Part shown: piece by piece, positions 11,698 to 22,683 of the stretch
Layout of the letters: the number at the start of each line of letters is the position of its first letter
Position numbering within the stretch: the stretch's first letter is position 1
The notes under the pieces: model-generated
What the model saw: only the letters and a program-made list of their open reading frames with translations
What the model was told of the DNA's origin: nothing
Databases searched by the model: none
Assembly (NCBI RefSeq): GCF_019703515.2
Contig: NC_059372.1
Coordinates: forward strand, 16,453,992-16,517,991
DNA length: 64,000 nucleotides
Direction: 5' to 3'
Source of the DNA: Myxocyprinus asiaticus
Lineage: Eukaryota > Chordata > Actinopteri > Cypriniformes > Catostomidae
Made by a program: the position numbers and the translations under genes

Positions 11698-13647
11698 ATG
11701 TAGAGACAGAGAATAAAGTTATTATTACATTTTCTTTCGAAGTTGTGTATTTAATTATCAGTGACGATATTTTGGTGGTTCTTAATAATAATTGGATATC
11801 GGTATTGGGTATCTGCACACAGATTTGTATGCATCCCTATTTTTAAGACGACATGTCAAGTTGTTTAAAAACAAAAAAAACTCTTTAAGTTCTGTTCCAT
11901 TCTTTTGTGCTCTGTCCAATGTTTTTTGATGCCCTTAAGAAATGCATTTAATCAGTGTCTGGTGGACATGACCCTAAACCAGCCTAATTAATAACTAGTC
12001 GATTTGAAAATATGTAGTTTTGCACAGCTTATACCTTATTTGAGGCCTGCATAATGAAATATTTAATGCCACTGGTTTCGTTCAGCATTGCCATGCTGCT
12101 ACCAGTCAGCTCATCTTAGTGCACGATGGCCCCATTGTCAACAGTATGATTAATATTTGCTGTTCTCTCTTTCCATATGCAGTAGTCACTAGAGACGTCC
12201 TGCACTCAACAGAAAAAAAAAGAAAAAAGTGATGAGTGTGTGTGCATGTTTGTGAGTTGTACTCTATTATTGTTCTTCATGCATGCCCTAGAGCACCAAA
12301 AACAAAAAAAACAGCAAACAAATAAATGACAGACTAATCAGAAGAGGCATGAGAAGGATGGAGAGAATGAGGGACAGTGAATAAAGTATGTGAAGGCTGC
12401 CTTCAAAGCCAGGAGATCTTCCTTGTTTGTAGGATCAGAACGTAGTCCCTAACCAGGCGTCCCCTCTTCGGTTTCATTCTCTCCTTGCAGACTCATTACA
12501 GACACTCACAATGTGAGCGATACACAGGATGCATACTTCACAGAATACCACAAAACAAAGCCCGGCTAATGGCACTGAGCAAATCTTAATTACAAATCTT
12601 CTCAAGAGGCACGGAAGATTCCTTTTGTGTGTCCCCAAAAGGCAATCAAATAAGCCATTCAGCCTGTCCAGAATGCATCACCTGGATTTTGTTGTTGGTG
12701 CGAACCAGCGTGTGGATCGTTTAATTTGATCTCTTCATTCATTATGCTTCTATCAGTCACACTGCTCTGTTTTTATGTAACAGCATGTAGTGATTATGAT
12801 CAAAATTTGATCTAAAACCTCAGTTAAGTCTGCTCATTCACCACACTGCCTCATTGTGGTCCTAGAGTTTTACTCTATAAGCATTTTCCAGTTGGGTGTA
12901 AGTGATTTTCTTTATATGGTAGCACGTAGTTCTTCCTGTGCAGTGATTTAGCTGTTTTATGGCTTTCACACCAACCAAAAACCTCTCATGGTTTACCCAG
13001 ATGTTTCCTGTTGATATTCTACTCTTTGGTATGATTTTTGGTCTTGCCTTTATGTGTCTCTGCCTGCTAGTCTGCTTTCGCTCTTTCCCTTGGTCTCGCT
13101 CGATTTCTACCCATCTTTCATCCTTTTTCTCCCATTTTGCTTCTATTCTCTGTCCTCTCTGTCCTGTGTCTCTTCACTGGCAGATTGACTTGCTTCATCT
13201 TCTCCCCTTCACATTTCAACATAAGCCCATTTCAATTCTCATCTCTCCTTCAAAGGGTCTTTCACCATCCCTCTCTCACTACCTTGCTCTCTGGGGAGTG
13301 TGGAGGGAGAGAAGAGGGCAGCCTTGAAAGACAAAGATGAAAGAGAAAAGAAGAAACAAACAAGCAAACAAATAAACTCTGCACTAAAACAGGAAAGAAA
13401 GCCATAGTGGAGGCAGACTGACAAGGCCCAGGTGGTAATGTACATGTACAGCCATAAAGCTTAGGACACTGACCTATAATGCAGAGAGAACAGGACAACA
13501 CACTCTTTATCGCTAACAACATGTTTGTCCAAGAAAATGTTTGCTCCTAAACCATTATATAACATTGATATTGTGGCTTGTTTTATTTGATCTTCATTTA
13601 AAAACTCCATATTGTCAAAATTGATAAGTCGGTGGGTTGTCTGAATG
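11698..13647. other. Unassigned non-coding block
   Basis: No gene is supported. The part next to DIRS copy A (11780-11850) has an old DNA-transposon look (GGATATCGGTATTGGG). The remainder, up to the hAT-like element, has no recognisable repeat. Frames at 12959-13340 and 13239-13522 are low-complexity and overlap on both strands, so they are treated as chance. Confidence 0.4.
12390..12730. promoter_or_regulatory. Possible conserved non-coding element
   Basis: A TE-free, compositionally even stretch with homeodomain-type TTAATTA at about 12587-12593 and several short motifs, flanked by transposons. No coding potential is convincing. Regulatory function is only a guess from composition and isolation. 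A cross-species alignment would decide. Confidence 0.15.
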
Positions 13648-13655
13648 ACTAGTCA

Positions 13656-14785
13656 GTAAAAGGGTGTAAAAAAAATATCATATTTTATTGTATCGTATGA
13701 TACAATGCTCTCGATTTGATATCATATGTATCGTACGATACCTAAATAAATGCATAAGTGTGATTAAAACCAAGCAATGCAACACTGAGAGCCGTGAAAC
13801 AGTCTCCTCCAAGGAGAGGCAGCGCTGAGCGCTCACAGGAAAACAGAGCAACTAGACTAACATAAGCGAGTTGGGAGCTCAAAGACCAATGGTAAACAGT
13901 ATGTAAATTGTATTGCTACAGCTTGTTGAATATGCTGAACAACGGTGTCCCGTTGCTACTGTTCATCAAACGTATTGTTTTATTTACGCTGACATCACTG
14001 CACAAATTAGTGGATTTGCAAGGCAGAAACAGCAGCAGCAAGTTGCAATTATCAGTCAGCTTCTCCCAGCTGACACTGAGCGTAATCACATGTGCAGGAA
14101 GTTTATAACTATGAAAAACCAGCTTTTAAAAAAATAAATAAAATTAAATGAGCAAAACACTTGCGCGCATTGGATAAGCCGTTATGACTGCTAAAGTTTA
14201 AATGCAAAGTGAAACTGGGGCAAAAATATTACGTGTGCCGATCGGTTTTTGCTCAGACCATGAAATAATATTGTATTATGTACATATAACGTAAAGCCAG
14301 AGGTCAGGTTCTTTTTACGTTTTTTTTTTTTTTTTTCTCCACTAACTATTGAAAGGATTAATTTTTTTCTTTTCCACGGTCACCTTTAGCTTGCTCACTG
14401 GGGGCTTTAAGACTTTAAGGCATGATTTTCTACAAAGCTGCTTTGAAACCATGTGCATTGTGAAAAAAATGCTATTGAAATTAAAATGACTTTAATGTAG
14501 ACAAACTCATTTTTCACATGAAAATTGTGAGTTTTTCTCATAACAATCTGCTGATAAATTCAGTGCTGTTGTTTAAGTTACTTTATTATAGAGCTCTACT
14601 TTGTGTTGCCAATGTCAGACACTGTTGTGTCACTTAAGATTTAAAATAAATGTATGTCGAATCCTTGAATAATTTTAAGCGGGGGAAAAAAAATTGTTAA
14701 CATCTGTTTTATTGATATAATCATAGCGTATCATATCTGCATCGGATTGTATCGTATCGTGAGATTTGTGTATCATTATGTGTCT
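13656..14785. mobile_element. hAT-like non-autonomous element with 8-bp target duplication
   Basis: ACTAGTCA occurs directly before (13648-13655) and after (14786-14793) this 1.13-kb block, the target length of hAT transposons. Both sub-terminal regions hold matching ATCGTATGATAC / GTATCGTATCGTGA palindromic blocks typical of the fish family starting GGGTGTAACGATAC. The terminal bases are degraded. Small frames at 13908-14137 lack family signatures. The flanks (AGTCGG..., ACTAATCAGTC) look like an older element into which this one jumped. Confidence 0.65.
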
Positions 14786-14793
14786 ACTAGTCA

Positions 14794-15493
14794 ACTAATC
14801 AGTCTTAAGAAAGCCCTGTATTATTAGGCTAGCATAGGTTTATCTGACTCCAGTTGGCCACTTTTCTTAATGTGAGTTTACATACAGCACATTCTTCTGT
14901 TCAGGACCGTCGTTAGGGCAGTGCAATCGGCCCAGCTGCTAACCTCCCCGAACGGCGATCGTAACTGTACTTATATTAAATCTATATACTGTAGGTATAT
15001 GTATATACAATATATCACAAATATCATCCCAGATTTAAAGAACAATATTTGAATCATTCTGAAGTTTCACTGCAATCTTATCATTGACAGAGGATATTTT
15101 CTGTAGCAATTAAATTACAAATAAGTCTTAAAATTCCCTGAACTCCCGTTAGATATTTACCACACTGGGGAGCTCTTCCTTAGGGACAGCAACTGTATTA
15201 AAAGGTTCAGCATCCGCCTGTCTCTTCATTTCTGTACATCTGTTCCACTCATTCCCCCCACCCCACCCCCCCTATTTTATTTGGTGTATGGGTTTAATGG
15301 AGTCTGGTCAGAGGGCTGTATTGGGGTCTAATGAGGGCTACATCACAGACGCAGGCCAATGTCAAATGTCTGGCCTTATTTACAGGTGAGGGCTTGCTTG
15401 ACACAGAAACAGGCATAGAGAGTTAATTAGGCAGGAAGGTAAGGTGGTCAATGATAGGCAAACCCCATACATACACTCCCAGTTGCTCTAATG

Positions 15494-15495
<2 letters not shown>
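14794..15495. other. Unassigned non-coding sequence
   Basis: No gene or clear repeat seen. A short GC patch at 14918-14960 (CGTCGTTAGGGC...CGAACGGCG) may be a transposon remnant. Confidence 0.35.

Positions 15496-15590
<95 letters not shown>
15496..15590. repeat. Compound (CA)n-(GA)n microsatellite
   Basis: About 30 CA units run directly into about 16 GA units with one interruption. On the other strand this is (TC)n(TG)n. Likely length-polymorphic. Confidence 0.95.
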
Positions 15591-16974
15591 CTGATAGTTA
15601 GGCTTCTTGATCTTCAGAACTGGCAAACATTTCCTCAGCTGTCCATACTGGCATGTTTCTAGAGGTTCATGCCCATAGCTCTTCTAACACATGCACATTA
15701 ACTTGGCAGTCTAAATGGGGACATATAATATACTTCATTTATGAAAATTTTTAAAGGGAGGTTTGGTCATATTAAGCTTACTACAGGAAACAATTTTGTC
15801 CCCAAAGTATAGCAACTGCAAGTAAACCCGCCAGCACATATCCACACCCTTTGGTTTTGTGTTTTTTTGTGTGTTTTTTTTTTGGGCGCATAGGACAAAT
15901 ACAACACTGTCCAATCTACGATGACACAAGTACATTTTACTCAGTCCTGAGTAAATGCTAATGTGTGAAATAACACACTGGAGAGTGTTGTTTGATTTCA
16001 TCACTGAGATCTCTTCTTGTCACTAAAGGTGGAGACGAGCCATAATGTATGCTCTCATGCCTGTAAAAGGCGACATGGGCAAACAGCCCTTGCCACAGAC
16101 TCGTCCACATTATCACCAGTCCCTAATAAAATGAATGTCACATAAAGTGCACTGCATGTCATTTTTAATAAATCACAATTGTCGGAAATGTACCCTCGAT
16201 CCAGATCACACAGCAAGGGAAAAATAAGCTAGAATGAAAATACTTTCCATTTACAGTATGTCAGTCACGTCCCACAATCCACTACATTATTTTATATTTA
16301 TTTTGCACTGATGTCACTTTGCCAGCAAGAGAGAGAATGAAAAATATACAGTTAAAAATGATTCATGAGGTTAAAAAAGTTTGTGTAGCAGGCATTAAAA
16401 ATGTATCTGTGGTAAACTTTAAATCATATTTTTTATGTCCAGTTTTATCCATTTACTTATATCAGATTCATCCACTTGTGGTCTACTTATATTGTTGGTC
16501 CATTTGTAATGTTAGTCAGTTTATTTATTTATTTTTGGCATAATTTTGCACTCTCTCTTGGACAGTTTTAATGAAACATGCTGTTTTTTTTTTTTTTTTT
16601 ACCTCATACTGAACAGTAAACATGGGCTGTCACTCACAATGTAGTCTGCTTAAAGTTGTGACATCAATACTGTGACAATATCTGAATAACCAGTTTTTGC
16701 AGCTTATTATCCATAAATAGTCTAGGTGGAGAGACCCTTGCATTGTGAACATTATTGAATGTCTAAACAAACTCTTATTTAAAAAAATGCAAGGACAATC
16801 CTGTTGTAACAAGTGCATTCATAAACACTGATTTCTTAAGAGAGAACTTGAGAGAGAGGAGAGCAATATCATATCTTCTAACATTACACATATTTTTTGA
16901 AATGCAAATAGTATTTCGTTGTCCTTGCTAAGCCAGGAGTGTTCATTGTTTGTTGCTGATTTTCTGAAAACTCT
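15591..16974. other. Unassigned non-coding sequence
   Basis: No gene or complete repeat recognised. There is an 18-base T tract at about 16583-16600. The last bases (16975-16978) are the TTAA target of the next MITE. Confidence 0.4.
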
Positions 16975-17657
16975 TTAAAGGAATATTCTGGGTTCAATAC
17001 AAATTGAGCTCAATTTGAAGCATTTGTGGCATAATGTTGATTACCACCAAAATAAATAAATAAATAAAATAACAATAATAATAATAATTTACTTGTCCCT
17101 CCTTTTCTTTAAAAAAATAAAGAAGCAAAAATTCTTACAAAAATAAAATAAAAATAAAAATGCAGCATCTGTGGCATAATGTTGATTACAATAAAAATTT
17201 ATTTTGTCTCATCCCTCCTTTTCTTTAAAAAAATATAAAAATCTGGGTTCCAGTGAGGCATAACAATGGAAGTGAATGGGGTCAATTGGTCCATTTTTGG
17301 AGAGTTTAAATGCAGAAATGTAAAGCTTAAAATTTTATAAAAGCATTTATATGAATTCTTTTGTTAAAGCCTGTGTATTGTTTGAGCTTTAAAATTGTTT
17401 ACATCAGTGTTTTTATGGTCATTTTAGGGTTTTAGGGTTTCAGGCGTTACCTCGTCATGGCAAAGAAGTTGTCAAATTGGCTATAAATTTACACAGAAAA
17501 GGTTAGTAAGAGTTCCCTATCTGTCACTCACTCGACGTTGTGTCGATGTAGTGACACTAGGGGTCACTCTTGGGAGCCCGAGACACCTCTGGTCTTTGAT
17601 AAAAGGCCAATGAAAATTGGCGAGTGGTATTTGCATGCCACTCCCCCGGACATACGG

Positions 17658-17667
17658 GTGTAAAAGG
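17658..17667 (+). promoter_or_regulatory. Mutated TATA-like site in the 5' repeat of DIRS copy B
   Basis: The position holding TATAAAAGG in copies A and C reads GTGTAAAAGG here, an A-to-G change in the core. The 3' repeat of the same copy keeps an intact CTTTTATA at 20011-20018. Sense transcription from this copy was probably weakened. Confidence 0.45.
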
Positions 17668-17930
17668 AGCTGGTATGCAACCACTCATTCATATTTTCTC
17701 ATCGGAGCCGAACAGTCACGCTCACTGAGCTGAATTCCCACGACTGTTCATTCACCTCTGCTGGATCTAACGGGGCATTTCAGTGGCTTCTCCCCCTTCT
17801 GCACTGATGCAATGCAGAGAATGCCCCTGGGCACTTCGGCAGAAATAAGAGTATATTTCTCTAAAAGAGTATATTTCTCTAAAAGAGCGGCACACAAGAA
17901 ATGTCTTTTTAAAGATGCGTTTTTTTAAAG

Positions 17931-18452
17931 ATGCCTTTCCGATTGTATGTTATTCCTGGTTGCGCTCATTATCTCTCGCCTTCTGACGGTCATGATCACT
18001 GTCTTTCGTGTCTGGGCACTGCTCATGCGGAAACAGCATTCGTGGATGGTCATGTTCTCATTGCGAGGACATGTCCATGGCAACGATGCGGTCGCGGCTT
18101 GCCTTCGTAAGAAAGCAAGCCACCCCAGAGGCTCCCCGCCTCGGTCATTTTACCCACAAGTATGAGGCCAGTGCGGCTAGCACTGGGGGCGATTTGGGGA
18201 CCCCAATGGGACCGTCCCCCGTGGACCTCCCATTCCCCAGCACGCTCGTCTGCCCCGATCAGGCTTCCGGATGAGTCCGCCGGCTCGTCTCACGGCGAGT
18301 TCGACCTCTTATTTGGAGCCCGCGAAGGTGATGAGCTCTCGAGCGCAGCATCGGAGAGCAGGCTCGTCCACTCGGACGCGGAAGCCTCAGCTGGGCTCCT
18401 CCCTTCGGGGACGATTGCCCAGTCACAGGCTGACGCGGAGATGACGACATGC
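17931..18452 (+). pseudogene. Gag-like ORF1 N-terminal part, DIRS copy B
   Basis: The ATG at 17931 opens MPFRLYVIPGC and the Cys/His motif SPSDGHDHCLSCLG..HAETAFVDG. A frame change occurs within the next 20 codons, where the other copies keep the CPHC-type pair, and a stop follows. In a shifted frame the conserved Ser/Pro-rich linker (PDESAGSSHGEFDLLFGA, about 18270-18330) persists up to AQSQADAEM. The gag C-terminal block is deleted. Metal binding and RNA packaging are inferred from family. Confidence 0.72.
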
Positions 18453-18462
18453 TTTTTCCACC

Positions 18463-19290
18463 TTGAAGGTGTGCGTTGCCGCCATAGCAGCACACCACGA
18501 CGCAGTCGACGGTAAGTCCTTAGTGAAGCACGACTTGATCATCAGGTTCCTAAGAGGCACCAGGAGGCTGAATCCCTCCAGACCGCGCCTCGTTCCCTCA
18601 TCGGACCCCTCTGTAGTTCTTCAGGGTCTACAGAGAGCCCCCTTTGAGCCTTTGCAGTCAACTGAGCTTAAGGCACTCTCCTTGAAGACTGCCCTCCTGA
18701 CTGCGCTCACTTCCATCAAGAGGGTAGGTGACCTGCAAGCGTTCTCTGTCAGCGAAACGTGCCTGGAGTTCGGTCCGGGTTACTCTCACGTGATCCTGAG
18801 ACCCCGACCGGGCTATGTGCCCAAGGTTCCCACCACCCATTTTAGGGACCAGGTGGTGAACCTGCAAGCGCTGCCCCAGGAGGAGGCAGACCCAGCCCTG
18901 TCGTCGCTGTGTCCGGTGTGCGCTTTACGCATCTATTTGGATCGCACGCAGAGCTTTAGAATCTCTGAGCAGCTCCTTTGTCTGCTTTGGTGCACAGCGG
19001 AAAGGAAGCGCTGTCTCCAAGCAGAGGATCGCCCACTGGCTCATTGATGCCATAACTATGGCATATGTCGCCCAGGACATGCCGCCCCTGGTAGGGCTAC
19101 GAGCCCATTCTACCAGGGGTGTAGCGGCTCCCTGGGCCCTGGCCAGGGGTGCCTCTCTAACAGACATTTGCAGAGCAGCGGGTTGGGCAACACCCAACAC
19201 CTTTGCAAGGTTCTACAACCTCCGGGTGGAACCGGTTTCATCCCAGGTAGTGGCACGCAACACAAGTGGATTAGCCCGGGATAGCCGGCC
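18463..19290 (+). pseudogene. Tyrosine recombinase of DIRS copy B, one frameshift
   Basis: The frame 18463-19047 begins within the core-binding domain (AAHHDAVDGKSL), passes LNPSRPRLVPSSDPS and TALTSIKRVGDLQAF (first Arg), and runs to SEQLLCLLW. There one extra C near 18979 shifts the frame compared with copy C (SEQLFVYFG). The catalytic end resumes in another frame from 19058: GLRAHSTRGVAAPW (HxxR), ICRAAGWATPNTF (Trp) and FARFYNL (Tyr). All catalytic residues are thus still readable, but in two frames. The N-terminal part of the domain is lost in the gag-recombinase deletion. Confidence 0.85.
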
Positions 19291-19329
19291 GGGTGTATCG
19301 CTTGCACATAGCGCCTTCCACCTCCTTTT

Positions 19330-19860
19330 GAGCTGAAGACGTGCGCCATTTAATTCCCAGTAGTGTTCACAAGTTTGTTCCCTGGTTGACTTCCTCCGAG
19401 CCCTCTGGCAGTCGAGTTTTCAGAGAGATTCGCTGCCGGCCCAGTTCACGCGCTAACTAAGAGCTCTGTTCTGGGGTAGGTGCTCCGCATGTGGCGGTTC
19501 CCTCTAAGGCTAACCCCATGCAATATATATCTTCCGCTAATTCGTTTCCCTGTTGGCAAACTGCGTCTTCCTTGGGCAGAGCCCCTCTTTAGGAGGGACA
19601 CCCCCGACTAGACCTGGCGGCCCAGTCGGTTAATTCCCCTTCTTTTTTAGGGAGTGGGAAAAAAAGAAGGGGAAAAGAGGCCACGACTGGGTTAAGCCTG
19701 TCTCTATCTTTTGGGCAGTCGACTTGTCTCCAAAAAGGGCCGTTCGATACTCATAACTATGTTGGGGGAGGTTATGTGTTGACCTGTTGTGCTGGCTATG
19801 AGGCACACAGTAGTCTGCCCACCACACACCGCCAGTTCACGTAACACAGTTCAGCCAGTT
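19330..19860 (+). other. 3' non-coding part of DIRS copy B
   Basis: Homologous to 6646-7405 (opposite strand) in copy A and about 28985-29760 in copy C. It includes a purine-rich patch, GGGAAAAAAAGAAGGGG, near 19655-19675. No coding potential is supported. Confidence 0.55.
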
Positions 19861-19870
19861 GTGGCGTTTC

Positions 19871-19940
19871 GTATAGGGACCACTAGTGTCACTACATCGA
19901 CACGAGACATTGTGTCCCTCTTGCCACAACACTGAACTAC
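19871..19940. repeat. Collapsed internal complementary region of DIRS copy B
   Basis: Copies A and C carry joined end sequences here. Copy B keeps only AGTGTCACTACATCGACAC and then goes straight to GAGACATTGTGTCCC, so the junction (GTAACCATGAC|GTTCCC) is deleted, about 75 bases. The true terminus further right is intact. Without the ICR this copy should be unable to rebuild its ends in the standard DIRS model. Confidence 0.75.
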
Positions 19941-20010
19941 CCGCTGAAATGGCCGGACCTTATATCGGCTCCTCAGCATAAAACCTGAATGAGTAGTTGC
20001 ATACCAGCTC

Positions 20011-20018
20011 CTTTTATA
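20011..20018 (-). promoter_or_regulatory. TATA-like site in the 3' repeat of DIRS copy B
   Basis: CTTTTATA on the plus strand is TATAAAAG on the minus strand, facing into the element. It parallels 6432-6439 in copy A. Confidence 0.45.
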
Positions 20019-20454
20019 CCCATATGTCTGGGGGAGTGGCATGCAAATACCACTCGCCAATTTTCATTGGCCTTTTATCAAAGACCAGAGGTGTCTCGGG
20101 CTCCCAAGAGTGACCCCTAGTGTCACTACATCGACACAACTTCTCGTTCCCTCCATCAGGGAACGGAGGTTACACAAGTAACCATGACGATTTTATAACA
20201 CTAAAATCACATTAACATACATATTGTTTACGCCTTGTGGCTATACTTTTGAAACAATGAGTATTTTAACGTTTACGGATTTGCCCCATTCATTTCCATT
20301 GTAAGTGTCTCACTAGAACCCAGATTTTCTTTTCTTTCTTTTTTTTTAAAGAAAAAAGGGGGACGAGTCGAAATGAAATTTAGTTGTAATCAACATTATG
20401 CAACGATGCTGTCAATTGAGCTTAACTTGTATTGAACTCTGAATATTCGTTTAA

Positions 20455-21856
20455 TTCCATTTAAGAGCAGTTTGCTTTTCTTTGTGCACCAAACTACAAC
20501 AAAGAAAGATATAGGATTATTGTTCTCAGTGCAACTGCAGTGCAACTTTCTAGATTATTGCTCAAATCTTATTTATTTAAATCTCTTTATCTTACTGAAA
20601 TGTGTTAATATGTGGAGGACCTTTCTTCTTGCTGTTCTGTATTTCAAAGAGAGCAACTGTTCTGTTTATTTTTGAGGCATACCACACTTATCAGTCACCT
20701 CTTCAGTTTCCAAGCACCTTTAGCATGTGCTGTGCTTTTTGTAACTTCCACAAACTGTTTTAGAAGCCACTTCGCTTTTAAAACAAAGTTAAAACAAATC
20801 AGCATAGCAAATCCTTGATGGGATATCGGGCCAAATATTTGTATTTGTTTGTGTAATCCTCCTCTTTTACTCTGCCAGCTTGTTGATGAGTTTTGGAGGG
20901 CATTCACTGTCTCTCTTTCTCTTTCAGTCCCCGCCTCTCCATCTCCAGCTGTGTTGAGATAACAGTCTGAGTGACAGTGTGTGGTCTGTGGAAGGGAGCC
21001 CATCTTAGCAGCCCATGTGTTTCCGTCCAGATGAATGTGTATCGGTGTGTGTGTCATGCGGATGTAAAGTTAGTATAGAGGAATGTGCTCTGCTCTGTGT
21101 GTCTTAATTGGATGTACTCCGGGTCCTGGGGTCGGCCCACCTGCTTCTCGCATTCTGGGAGAGAAGAGGGAGCCAAACAACTCCAAAAAGAGAGTTGTTT
21201 GACTCGGAAGATAATAATGAATGCTACCAATGACCTGATAGCACCCCCTACAGGCTGGCAATCATAGAATAGCTGTAATTAGCCATTTTTCTGACCTTTC
21301 TTCATTTCTACATTTTAATCATGTTATGAAAGACCCATCCCTTGTGCAATATTTGGTACCACTTGTGTGAATTGCACAACTAATATTGTTTGAGATTAAT
21401 CTTGGTGCTTTTGTGGATATTTGTCATCCCCGAAACTGAAGTTGCCACATCCTCCCTCTCTGACTCTTTTTATAGTAATTAAGTGAGTCTAGCAGGATGG
21501 TGAAAAAAAATAAGGGGAGGTGCTCATTTATACTTTAGTTGGTGTAAATGTTTTATGCACTTTTGAAGTATTATCAAATTAGTCAAACTATTTAATAAAC
21601 AAGAAACCATTACAATGCTTGAGCATTACTCAAGCATTAGTTCTGTTGGCACCAGTTACATGTGGGCCTGTTAATGAGTATTGATTCTGGCAAAAAATAA
21701 AGGCACTAGGAAATGGTATCCCTGCAAGATAATCTCAGAACCAATGCAGATGAAAAAAATAAGGGAAATAGAATGTTTTTTATTACATGCATTGCCAGAG
21801 ATTCTGCTAAGAAATTTTGGTGCCAGCCAATGTTTCAGAGAATTATAAAGTTTACC
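20455..21856. other. Unassigned non-coding sequence
   Basis: No transposon is recognised. A CT-rich tract ending in CAG at about 20911-20928 resembles a 3' splice site, but the following frame lacks coding character and meets stops. The stretch 20860-21260 is free of repeats and could be conserved non-coding DNA. Confidence 0.35.
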
Positions 21857-22174
21857 TGTGAGGAGGCAGGTGAGGAATGAGGATCTAAATGCAGCTTTTA
21901 ATGTAAACCAAAGATAAACAAAGTACTCAGAATAAAACGAAACAAAACACAGGAAACCAGGCACAGAACGTGACAACACGTGTGAAGACTGACAAAGAAA
22001 CCAGGGGAAAACAAGGGCTTAAATACATAGGGGCAAACAAGGGAACACCTGTGGAAACAATCAGGGGAAAACCAATCATAAAATGTAACCTCAAAAGGAC
22101 TACAAACTAACAGGAAACAGGAACTAAACAAGAATTTCAACATAAGTCAATACAAAAATAGGGAATATGTGACA
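21857..22174 (-). repeat. 3' LTR of the LTR retroelement (318 bp)
   Basis: Longer than its partner. A segment of about 100 bases (roughly 21895-22015) is absent from the other LTR. On the minus strand it has GATTGG (a CCAAT-box complement) and a TATTTAAG TATA-like site. It directly abuts the polypurine tract. Confidence 0.82.
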
Positions 22175-22410
22175 GAGCCCCCCTTTTAAGGAGTGGATTC
22201 CAGATGCTCCAAAAAACAAAAAAAAAAACTGTCCACAAAGTGTAGAGGAAAACAGGTAGTTCAGGAGGTCACAAGGCATAAACAGGCAGTTCAGGGGGGC
22301 ACGAGGGGCAAGGGGAGCAGAGGAACAAGCCAAAGACAGGGAAGTTTGAAACCAAGGCAGAGCTGGAGGGATGGAGAGCCAGAGCGACGCTGCATGCTTG
22401 GAGGACCAAG

Positions 22411-22616
22411 TAGACCAGAGCAGATCAGGCGGACGGCCAGGAGACCAGGGCGGATCAGGCGGACGGCCAGGAGACCAGGGCGGATCAGGCGGACGGCCAG
22501 GAGACCAGGGCGGATCAGGGCAGATCAGGTGGATGGCCAGGAGACCAGGGAGACCAGAGCAGATCAAGCGGATGGCTAGGAGACCAGAGCAGATCAGGCA
22601 GATGGCCAGGAGACCA
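22411..22616. repeat. 30-bp tandem repeat array inside the LTR element
   Basis: About seven units of GACCAGGGCGGATCAGGCGG-type sequence, the middle three nearly identical and the outer ones diverged. It lies between the gag frame and the 3' LTR. There are no spacers, so it is not a CRISPR array. Confidence 0.88.
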
Positions 22617-22683
22617 AGGAGATAACCTCAAGGTGGGGACTGGGTCAGGAGTCCTGGGAGGTGGCCGCAGGGCCGAGACAGGG

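Larger units (their letters stand above)
17512..20188 (+). mobile_element. DIRS-like retrotransposon, copy B (internally deleted)
   Basis: It starts GTTCCCTATCTGTCACTCAC at 17512 and ends AAGTAACCATGAC at 20188, the same termini as copies A and C. It keeps both terminal repeats, the N-terminal gag region and the catalytic half of the recombinase. A deletion near 18452-18462 joins gag directly to recombinase sequence, removing gag C-terminus, RT and RNase H. The ICR is also reduced. It is the least decayed recombinase of the three. It was presumably mobilised in trans before or after deletion, or deleted after insertion. The sequence cannot tell which. Confidence 0.9.
16979..20450. mobile_element. 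TTAA-flanked fold-back MITE split by DIRS copy B
   Basis: TTAA at 16975-16978 and 20451-20454 bound two half elements, 16979-17511 and 20189-20450. The left end AGGAATATTCTGGGTTCAAT pairs with the right end ATTGAACTCTGAATATTCG. GCATAATGTTGATTAC pairs with GTAATCAACATTATGC, and CCTCCTTTTCTTTAAAAAA and CAATGGAAGTGAATGGG pair with their complements. Between them sits the 2.7-kb DIRS copy B. The left arm also has a local tandem duplication (17020-17230) of the GTGGCATAATGTTGATTAC block. Host element length without insert is about 0.8 kb. Confidence 0.88.

Noticed and set aside
13908..14137. Small plus-strand frames in the hAT-like element as transposase
   Set aside because: Too short and without hAT dimerisation or catalytic motifs.
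20905..21060. Host exon after the CT-rich tract
   Set aside because: The acceptor looks good but the sequence after it has early stops in all frames and no protein-like stretch.
22411..22616. CRISPR-like array
   Set aside because: 30-bp units are contiguous with no spacers and lie inside an LTR element in a fish genome.
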